Shown here: one piece after another, positions 16,408 to 22,406 of the stretch
How the letters are laid out: each line of letters begins with the position of its first letter
Position numbering within the stretch: position 1 is the stretch's first letter
Assembly (NCBI GenBank): GCA_964648505.1
Contig: CAZYMI010000019.1
Location: 1-34,262 of the forward strand
Direction of reading: 5' to 3'
From: CAZYMI01 sp964648505
Lineage (GTDB): Bacteria > Pseudomonadota > Alphaproteobacteria > Micavibrionales > Micavibrionaceae
DNA length: 34,262 nt
The notes under the pieces: model-generated
The model's input: only the letters and a program-made list of their open reading frames with translations
What the model was told of the DNA's origin: nothing
Database searches by the model: none
Position numbers and translations under genes: made by a program

Positions 16408-16437
16408 TTGACAGGGTCTGCGCTGCAATGGTTAAGT
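16408..16437 (+). promoter_or_regulatory. Possible tRNA-Arg promoter
   Basis: A perfect TTGACA (16408-16413) with a weak TTAAGT (16432-16437) 18 bp later, ending 13 bp before the tRNA. The -35 is strong and the -10 poor. Confidence 0.4.
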
Positions 16438-16450
16438 GTGCTTGTTAATT

Positions 16451-16526
<76 letters not shown>

Positions 16527-16673
16527 TCACTCTTTTTGATGCCAAAAAATTTCTTAACGCTTTACAGTTTTTACCTGTAGTAAAATAATTCTTGTAAAAC
16601 TTGGGTTATAAAACCAAACATTTTTTAATATGAAGGAATGACCGTATAGTACAAGAGCACATTCAGGAATTTT

Positions 16674-17474
16674 TCAACGCACCCAAACAACTGCCATAAT
16701 AAGATAGCGTTCTAGGTTGATTGTCTCACGCGAGCACCCTTGATCAAAAGAATTTAGGTTTCCTGCTTGGAAACTTGAAATACCATTATTATACGCAAGC
16801 GCTTTATACTGATCATCAAAATTTATGGAGCCATTTGTCGCATCTGATAAAGGGAAGGATGAGGACCCACCAACAGCAGAGGTGCCTATGGTGAAATTAG
16901 AACTTGTTGTTTGGGTACCGAGTCCCAGGCGTTTATTAAAGTAAGAACAAAATTTGTCTGTTACACGCAGCCTCATTATAAGTTCAGCTTTGTTATTTGG
17001 TGCAGTTTTTCCTAAAAATGCCCAATTGGTCCAGTAAAGGCCAGAAAATCCGTTTGCTAGAGGTGTGCCGCCATCTGCAAGCTGTGGCCACTGCTGCAAA
17101 GTAAAGTATGGAACGCCGCCGCCCGACGGTCTGTAAACGCGACAGGCATCTGTCGTACACAGAGGGTTTGTAAAATTAAAGGGTATTGAACCGCCAATAT
17201 TACCTGATGAAGCATCAAGTTGCCCTGCTTCAAGTCCATTCAAAGCCATTCTTTGCAGACCAGCGCGATGCGCGGCGATGGAATTTTGAATAGCATCAAA
17301 CGCCGCCGCCATTTCGGTTTCCGTATCACTTCCGCCCACGCGGTTTGAATTTGTAACAGCATAAGAAAGCGCAGCAAAAAGCGCGACCGCAATCAAGATC
17401 AGAAAAAGGACGTTTCCGTGCTCGGCTGAGTGCTGAGGCTTTACGGGTGAAAATTTACGACTAGCAAGAAACAT
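16674..17474 (-). CDS. Prepilin-like exported protein, paralogue A (complete)
   Basis: A 266-residue protein with a short basic leader, then G-NVLFLILIAVALFAALSYA as a single N-terminal membrane helix (about residues 20-41), followed by a long Ser/Asn/Gly-rich extracytoplasmic domain. This layout is that of a type IV prepilin or pseudopilin, though the usual Glu at position +5 after the Gly is absent. Motifs shared with paralogue B are CRVYRPSGGG, FCSYFNKRLGLG and a C-terminal Trp-x-Arg. Cysteines are few and probably paired. It is divergent from paralogue B. The promoter and start look leaderless: TAATAT lies 7 nt before the ATG. Function unknown; assembly into a pilus or secretion pseudopilus is inference. 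Confidence 0.8.
   Translation of the reverse strand: MFLASRKFSPVKPQHSAEHGNVLFLILIAVALFAALSYAVTNSNRVGGSDTETEMAAAFDAIQNSIAAHRAGLQRMALNGLEAGQLDASSGNIGGSIPFNFTNPLCTTDACRVYRPSGGGVPYFTLQQWPQLADGGTPLANGFSGLYWTNWAFLGKTAPNNKAELIMRLRVTDKFCSYFNKRLGLGTQTTSSNFTIGTSAVGGSSSFPLSDATNGSINFDDQYKALAYNNGISSFQAGNLNSFDQGCSRETINLERYLIMAVVWVR
17341..17386 (-). repeat. 46-bp repeat shared with paralogue C (copy 1)
   Basis: This stretch of the membrane-helix coding region of paralogue A is identical by eye to 18461-18506 in paralogue C, in the same orientation, while the flanks differ. Such local identity suggests gene conversion or recent duplication. Confidence 0.85.
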
Positions 17475-17481
17475 ATACGAA

Positions 17482-17511
17482 ATATTACACTTAAGAACAG
17501 CAACTTGGCTA
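17482..17511 (-). promoter_or_regulatory. Divergent promoter for paralogue A
   Basis: On the minus strand, TAGCCA (17511-17506) and TAATAT (17487-17482) are 18 bp apart. The -35 lies in the 8-bp element CTAGCCAA (17512-17505), which is repeated in inverted orientation for paralogue B. Confidence 0.4.
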
Positions 17512-17563
17512 GAGCCATGAAGACATACTACAACCCACCCAAAAAACGCGAGAAGCCGCTATC

Positions 17564-17593
17564 TAGCCAAAATTGGCGGTTTCATAGTATGAT
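17564..17593 (+). promoter_or_regulatory. Divergent promoter for paralogue B
   Basis: TAGCCA (17564-17569) and TATGAT (17588-17593) are 18 bp apart, with the ATG at 17600 after exactly 6 nt. The -35 lies in CTAGCCAA (17563-17570), and a 10-bp palindrome CCAAAATTGG (17567-17576) overlaps it. Confidence 0.45.
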
Positions 17594-17599
17594 TTGGCC

Positions 17600-18327
17600 A
17601 TGAATTCACGCAGCCAAAGCGGCAATGTTCTGTTTCTGATTTTGATTGCGGTCGCACTTTTTGCGGCGCTCTCTTACGCCATCACAAACTCGACGCGCAA
17701 TTCGTCATCAACTAGCGGGGAGGGCGTCGCTTTACAGGTGTCCTCTGCCCTACAGCAATTTACCGGATGGGCATCTGCAATTCAGAAAATGAATTTGATA
17801 AATAATTGTGCTGATGATGAAGTCTCAGTGGCCAATCCTCAACTTTCAAATATTTATGGTCTGGCCGCAGGAAAGAGAAATCCGGCAAGAGCAGAATGCA
17901 AAATGTTTGACCCAGCGGGAGGGGGCAGGCCTACAATAAACCCAGCCTAGAGCTTAACGGATCAAGGAACATTGGTTTTTATGCTAACTTTTCTATTCAA
18001 GATATCGGGAGCATTAATAGTGAACTTATCGCAGTTATTCCGATGGTCAGTCGGGAGTTTTGTACGCTATACAACGAGAAAGTCGGAATGGGACCTGTTA
18101 TACCGCAATACACATCAGGTCCATTTCTGCTAGGTAATGAATATGCTGGGGCGACCAGTTTAGGTGCTGGTGCTTATACTTGGGGGGGCATAGCTAGCAG
18201 ATGTCTCGCATGTCGAGGAAAGAATGCCTTTTGTGTGGAATTCACGAACACGGTCGATTTTGCAAATGCTGAACCTCTGCCATTCCCTGCCGGATACTAT
18301 GCGTTTTATGCGCTGTGGGAACGGTAA
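17600..18327 (+). pseudogene. Prepilin-like paralogue B, interrupted by a -1 frameshift
   Basis: The gene starts at ATG 17600 with leader MNSRSQSG and the same NVLFLILIAVALFAALSYA helix. The first frame runs to a TAG at 17948-17950 just after the shared motif CKMFDPAGGG. The rest of the protein continues in the -1 frame, readable from AAA 17938 through NIGFYANF, FCTLYNEKVGMG and the end YYAFYALWER, stop 18325-18327. These segments match paralogue A in order. The frames meet at the heptamer AAACCCA (17938-17944), which fits the X-XXY-YYZ slippery pattern in the zero frame. It could be a pseudogene by loss of one base, a sequencing error, or programmed frameshifting; the first is simplest. No strong downstream hairpin is visible. 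Confidence 0.75.
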
Positions 18328-18579
18328 AAAACTGTTTCGTATATCCTGATAGCCTTTGGCTTTGATGCGCGCAATTCCAGTCTGGATTGACGAAAAGAGT
18401 GAGTCGATCTCCGCAACGCAAGACTTAGCGCGTTCATAACTCATTGTGTCGCTTGATGTTCGGTTTGAATTTGTAACAGCATAAGAAAGCGCAGCAAAAA
18501 GCGCGACTGCGATCAGGATTAAAAACAGAACATTGCCATTTTGCTGTTTAAAAAAATTGCGGGAGGAGGAGGCAATCAT
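18160..18579 (-). pseudogene. Prepilin-like paralogue C, truncated and fused to antisense of B
   Basis: The first 83 residues (18579 to 18328) form the usual leader and membrane helix (GNVLFLILIAVALFAALSYA, then TNSNRTSSD) and the start of the exported domain. From 18327 the frame runs antisense over the 3' end of paralogue B until a chance stop at 18160, so residues 84-139 are not homologous to the family. The conserved Cys-Gly-Gly-Gly and FC motifs are missing. It is either a broken copy or a chimera made when B and C recombined. A good promoter (TTGTCT, 17 bp, TATATT, 6 nt, ATG) means it is probably still transcribed. Confidence 0.7.
18461..18506 (-). repeat. 46-bp repeat shared with paralogue A (copy 2)
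   Basis: Identical by eye to 17341-17386, as a direct repeat 1120 bp away. Recombination between the copies would delete paralogue B. Confidence 0.85.
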
Positions 18580-18585
18580 CTGAAA

Positions 18586-18614
18586 AATATAATGTAATTA
18601 GCTTTATAAGACAA
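18586..18614 (-). promoter_or_regulatory. Promoter of paralogue C, leaderless arrangement
   Basis: On the minus strand, TTGTCT (18614-18609), a 17-bp spacer and TATATT (18591-18586). The ATG at 18579 follows after exactly 6 nt with no Shine-Dalgarno. The -35 overlaps the 3' end of the upstream kinase-like gene. Confidence 0.5.
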
Positions 18615-19950
18615 GCTTGTGCTCGCGCAGGATTTTAGCTTGTCGCTTGGTGATCGCAGCTTCATCAAAATCAGCGATCAGGTCATTAAAAACGCGATAC
18701 CAGTTAATCTCGGCGCGTAAATGCAAAAATACCGATCCAAGGCCCAGCGCGGCGCGGTCCATAAACACAAATTCGCGCGGCACCGTAATACTGCCAAGCG
18801 CACGTAGTTTTTCATGCACTTTTTGTGCCGTGTCGCGGCCATAAACCCCGCCCGATGTTTCGCCGATTGGACGAATTTTATCTTCCATCACCGGCGCATA
18901 TAAAAAGCGCGCCCAGATACTCAAGGTTTCAATTTGGTCTTTATTTAAATTTTTAAAGCCCCATGTTTCATAAGCATGTACGGCCAGTGCCGTATCATTT
19001 TTCATCAGCGCATTATAAAGATCAATCACACCACCAACAAAAGAAGGCGGAAACACACGAATGCAGCCAAAATCAAGTAAGTTAATTGTGTGGTCTTTGC
19101 GCACCGTATAATTGCCTAAATGCGGATCGCCATGAATAATGCCGTAATAATATAAAGGCACATACCAAGCACGAAATAAATTGAGTGCGATTTTATTTCG
19201 GGTCGCAGCAGTCTCGCCCGTGAAGTTTAAAATTTTATCGCCTTGCAGCCATGTGGTTGTCAGCAGACGATTTGTTGAAAGGTCGGGTATAACTGTTGGC
19301 ACATGAACACCCGCTTCATCCTTCAACATGGTGGCGTAAAGCTGCATTTGTTTTGCTTCGCGTGTATATTCCAGTTCTTCATAAAGGCGGGCGGCAAGTT
19401 CGGTATGAATCTGACCTGTTGCGATTGTTTTATCGTATCGTTCGTAAAGCGAAAAAATAATTTTCAATTGTTGAAGATCAGCTTCGATTGCTGATTGCAT
19501 ATCCGGATATTGTAATTTACACGCTACTTCAATATCACTTTGAGTAACGCCACGATGAACCTGACCCAAAGAGGCTGCGGCGGCAGCTTCTTGCGAGAAT
19601 GATTTAAATTTTTTCTCCCAGTCAGGCCCCAGTTCAGTTTTCATGCGCCGTCTTACAAAAGACCATCCCATTGGCGGTGCGTTGGCCTGAAGTTCTTGGA
19701 ATGCCTTTGCGTATTCGGGGGGTAGAGCTTCAGGGATGGTGGCTAGAATCTGCCCAACCTTCATCAGCGGGCCTTTAAGGTTACCAATTGCCAGCATAAG
19801 ATCTTGCGCATGTTCGCTGCGTTCAATTTTAAGGCCCAGAAACTTTTCGCCTACAATTTTTGCGCCAAGCCCAGCCATAGTGGTCGAAATTCGGCCATAT
19901 CGGCCCAGGCGCTTGGCTATATTATTGTTATCAAGAGGTTTGTCATTCAT
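18604..19950 (-). CDS. AarF/ABC1/UbiB-family atypical kinase-like protein
   Basis: A 448-residue member of the ABC1 family, whose bacterial members (UbiB) support ubiquinone synthesis with ATPase rather than ordinary kinase activity. The hallmark KxGQ is KVGQ at residues 64-67. The Ala-rich loop AAAAASLGQVHRG (122-134) replaces the kinase Gly-rich loop. Lys145 (VACKLQYP) is the ATP-contacting lysine, HGDPHLGN (273-280) the catalytic loop, and LLDFG (291-295) the metal-binding motif. It lacks the C-terminal paired transmembrane helices of classical UbiB, so it is the shorter AarF type. It is divergent from COQ9, which supports a ubiquinone role. No clear Shine-Dalgarno is visible. Confidence 0.87.
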   Translation of the reverse strand: MNDKPLDNNNIAKRLGRYGRISTTMAGLGAKIVGEKFLGLKIERSEHAQDLMLAIGNLKGPLMKVGQILATIPEALPPEYAKAFQELQANAPPMGWSFVRRRMKTELGPDWEKKFKSFSQEAAAAASLGQVHRGVTQSDIEVACKLQYPDMQSAIEADLQQLKIIFSLYERYDKTIATGQIHTELAARLYEELEYTREAKQMQLYATMLKDEAGVHVPTVIPDLSTNRLLTTTWLQGDKILNFTGETAATRNKIALNLFRAWYVPLYYYGIIHGDPHLGNYTVRKDHTINLLDFGCIRVFPPSFVGGVIDLYNALMKNDTALAVHAYETWGFKNLNKDQIETLSIWARFLYAPVMEDKIRPIGETSGGVYGRDTAQKVHEKLRALGSITVPREFVFMDRAALGLGSVFLHLRAEINWYRVFNDLIADFDEAAITKRQAKILREHKLVL

Positions 19951-20085
19951 ATATAAGACATAGATTGCGCTGCAGCAAAAATCCAGCCGTATGTTTTGTT
20001 GCTATGCGCAAACGAAATTTCTACCTGAAAGTGGGCCATACGATGTAGTATCTGCTGGTCCGAATATATCAACAGGAGTTTTTTC

Positions 20086-20679
20086 ATGACCCGATCAATC
20101 GAGGCCATACGCGATAAAATTATCACTTTTGCTTTACCCCACGTCCCTGAAAAAGGCTGGACCTGGTCTGTGGTACAAGCGGCTTGCATGGATGCAAGCT
20201 ATCAGCAATCCATGGCACGGTCTGTATTTCAAGAAGGTATCACAGATGCTGTTGCCCATTTTTCAGATATGATGGATCGTAAGATGCTGGTTGCGCTTGA
20301 GAAAACAGACCCTGACTCCATGAAAGTGCGCGCACGTATTCAAGCAGCGGTGATGGCACGCTTTCATCAGATGAAGCCTTATCGGGAAGCTGCGCGTCTT
20401 GCGCTTGCATTCTGGACCGTACCGCCGCGTGGTATGGTGGCGGGGCGTGTTTTATGGCGCACAGCAGATCGCATCTGGAATTGGGCGGGTGATACAGCCC
20501 AAGATCATAATAAACAGACAAAACGTTCGCTTTTGATTGGTGTTATGGGGGCCTCTATGATGGTTTGGCTGACCGATCAAAGCGAAAATCTGGCCGAAAC
20601 AGAAGCTTTTGTTAATCGCCGGATTGAAAATGTGCTCGAGTTCGGTCAACTTATCAGTAAGGTAAAGAACAGATCGTGA
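20086..20679 (+). CDS. COQ9 family protein
   Basis: COQ9 is a TetR-fold lipid-binding protein that presents ubiquinone intermediates to the COQ7 hydroxylase. The 197-residue protein has an N-terminal HTH-like region (GWTWSVVQAACMDASYQQSMARSVFQEGITDAVAHF). The conserved C-terminal part carries RARIQAAVMARFHQMKPYREAARLALAFWTVPP, and TDQSENLAETEAFVNRRIENV at the end. CAGGAG lies 9 nt before the ATG. It is divergent from the AarF-like gene. Confidence 0.85.
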   Translation: MTRSIEAIRDKIITFALPHVPEKGWTWSVVQAACMDASYQQSMARSVFQEGITDAVAHFSDMMDRKMLVALEKTDPDSMKVRARIQAAVMARFHQMKPYREAARLALAFWTVPPRGMVAGRVLWRTADRIWNWAGDTAQDHNKQTKRSLLIGVMGASMMVWLTDQSENLAETEAFVNRRIENVLEFGQLISKVKNRS

Positions 20680-20727
20680 TTCGGGGCATTGGCTCTATGC
20701 GGTCTTTAAACCGTGGACAGAGCTCTC

Positions 20728-21402
20728 ATGCGTCTTTTTTTGTTTTTTTTAGCGCTGGTTTGTTTGACGCAGTCTGCTTACGCCTCAGGATCTGCAGGGC
20801 AATCCAAATATCCAGTGTGGTTGAGTAATATTTTACCCGGAATTTTCCCAGCCGATGCTGGAAAACCGCAGCCGCATGATACATTAAAAGCCCCTTTTGC
20901 AGATAAGCCTTTTACAAGGGCGCAACCGATTGATCTGCCAACATTGTCCACCCCTCTCAATCAGCCGCATCGTTCGCCTGATGATATTGCCCAGTTCGCG
21001 CTGGATGTTGTTTCTGAAACCCTAAGCTTCCAAAGCGGTGAAGAAGCGCAGCATTTTAGCGAGGTTAAAAATTATTATTCTGAATTTGGTTTTCAGGATT
21101 TACAGAAATTCTTAACCACATCAAATATTAGTCCTTCCATGCAAGGCCATTCGCTGCAGTTGTCATCTATATCGAACGCCAAGCCGCAACTCAGGTCAGA
21201 AGGGGATGTTGGGGGGGCTTATAAATGGTTATATGATGTGCCGGTTACGATTACTTTAATGCCGCAGGGGGTTACGTCTTATAATCAGGCTAAAAAAGAT
21301 ATTACTGCCCGCGACCTTATTTTACGTCTTCAAATTACAAGATCAAGTCAAGGGCAGCGGGATGGCTTGCTTGTAGAGCGGTTTATTCTTGCACCATCAT
21401 AG
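20728..21402 (+). CDS. DotI/IcmL-like exported protein
   Basis: The protein begins with a Sec signal peptide (MRLFLFFLALVCLTQSAYA) when ATG 20728 is used, giving 224 residues; a GTG at 20713 would add five residues and is less likely. After a proline-rich spacer, the domain from about residue 90 follows the DotI/IcmL pattern: IAQFALDVVSETLSF, a tyrosine-rich stretch NYYSEFGFQDLQKFL, then AYKWLYDVPVTITLMPQG and DLILRLQITRS with a final LLVERFI. In Legionella DotI is part of the Dot/Icm type IVB secretion inner-membrane complex. Here it stands alone, with no other Dot/Icm gene nearby, and has a cleavable-looking signal rather than a plain anchor. The assignment is by eye. Confidence 0.55.
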   Translation: MRLFLFFLALVCLTQSAYASGSAGQSKYPVWLSNILPGIFPADAGKPQPHDTLKAPFADKPFTRAQPIDLPTLSTPLNQPHRSPDDIAQFALDVVSETLSFQSGEEAQHFSEVKNYYSEFGFQDLQKFLTTSNISPSMQGHSLQLSSISNAKPQLRSEGDVGGAYKWLYDVPVTITLMPQGVTSYNQAKKDITARDLILRLQITRSSQGQRDGLLVERFILAPS

Positions 21403-21489
21403 AGTCTTGTTGATAAGTTTCATTTAACGCTTTTTTTCGAGTCAGTCTTCTGGCAGAAATCTTTTATTCCAAACAAAAGAAGGCTTAAA

Positions 21490-21792
21490 ATGACCGACAG
21501 TATTCGCGCATTCCCTAAACGTCATGATAAAGACAATCAAGAAGAAGAAAAAAATTCGCAAACAGTCGCCGGAAAGCGGCTCATATCATTTCTGGAAAGA
21601 ATTGAAAGGCTTGAGGAAGAAAAAGCAGCAACGTCAGATGATATTAAGGATGTATATTCAGAAGCAAAATCAACCGGTTTTGATACGAAAACAATGCGTA
21701 AGCTTATTCGTCTTCGTAAAATGAATATTGAAAAGCGCCGTGAAGAAGAAGAGCTTCTTGAGACCTATAAGACTGCAATCGGGCTTGAATAA
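21490..21792 (+). CDS. gapR: GapR-family DNA-binding protein (DUF2312)
   Basis: GapR is an alphaproteobacterial nucleoid protein that clamps overtwisted DNA ahead of polymerases and stimulates topoisomerases. The core is unmistakable: FLERIERLEEEKAATSDD, IKDVYSEAKSTGFD and MRKLIRLRKMN, followed by an acidic helix (KRREEEELLETYKTAIG). It has a 30-residue N-terminal extension of mixed charge. Length is 100 residues. AAGAAGG lies 6-7 nt before the ATG. It is monocistronic as far as can be seen. Confidence 0.92.
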   Translation: MTDSIRAFPKRHDKDNQEEEKNSQTVAGKRLISFLERIERLEEEKAATSDDIKDVYSEAKSTGFDTKTMRKLIRLRKMNIEKRREEEELLETYKTAIGLE

Positions 21793-21851
21793 GCGCAAGT
21801 CAATAGGCGGCATTTAATACAAAGTTAATAGCTCTTTTACCCCTTTGGGCC

Positions 21852-21857
21852 TAAAAT
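21852..21857 (+). promoter_or_regulatory. -10-like hexamer 6 nt before an ATG
   Basis: TAAAAT ends exactly 6 nt before the ATG at 21864, and no Shine-Dalgarno is present. No convincing -35 was found. Confidence 0.35.
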
Positions 21858-21863
21858 CCTTCC

Positions 21864-22406
21864 ATGAGTAGGGAGAGCCTGCACGAGACGATGAATAAGC
21901 TTATTACCTGCCAGCCCCAAAGCAGGAAGGTACATGCTGAGTATGTCTGTGACATTGATTTCTTTCGCAGTAAAGATGACCTTTTTAATCAGCTTTATAA
22001 AATTTGGCTGGATGCACAGGCAAACGTTGGGCATGTTTTAAAAGCATGTGGCAAAGACTCTGCCCTTGCAGATATTGCTCTATATCACAGCCACTCTGCC
22101 CAAGCAGCATGGCAGGCACGTTTGATTGAATTGCGTTCGGAGGAATCAAAGTCGCAGTCTCAGGCTGTCTTAAATTCCCAAGCACATGAAAAATCAACGA
22201 AGGAAAAGAAGTTAGAAAAAGTCAGAGAAATGCGAGACCAGAAAAACTGGGAAGATCATGTGGCCAGTCAGATCAGACTTGAACGTGAAAACCAGTCGCA
22301 TTTATTTTGGATTTTGCTTCTTTATGTTCTTTTTCGTTCTGGTCCGGCTTTTGTGGGATATGACAGGCCTTATCCGCCGCCTTGGCTTAGGAATAGTCCT
22401 GTTTAA
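21864..22406 (+). CDS. Hypothetical protein with C-terminal membrane helix
   Basis: A 180-residue protein of unknown family. Residues 1-80 are mixed, with two Cys. Residues 85-145 are highly charged (EKSTKEKKLEKVREMRDQKNWEDH) and likely helical, perhaps a coiled coil. One hydrophobic segment follows near 147-164 (LFWILLLYVLFRSGPAF), with a short proline-rich tail. It would be a tail-anchored protein with its bulk in the cytoplasm. The 3' end overlaps acs on the other strand by 20 bp, which argues for compact packing rather than against the gene. Confidence 0.6.
   Translation: MSRESLHETMNKLITCQPQSRKVHAEYVCDIDFFRSKDDLFNQLYKIWLDAQANVGHVLKACGKDSALADIALYHSHSAQAAWQARLIELRSEESKSQSQAVLNSQAHEKSTKEKKLEKVREMRDQKNWEDHVASQIRLERENQSHLFWILLLYVLFRSGPAFVGYDRPYPPPWLRNSPV

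Noticed and set aside
16601..16626. Hairpin TTGGGTT/AACCAA followed by Ts as a terminator
   Set aside because: The stem is AT-rich with a bulge and its T-run lies on the strand opposite to the neighbouring prepilin gene; the tRNA ends 75 bp upstream, so its role is unclear.
16674..18579. The prepilin cluster as a classical shufflon
   Set aside because: No recombinase gene is in the window and no short inverted crossover sites flank the C-terminal segments. Only general homologous recombination is supported.
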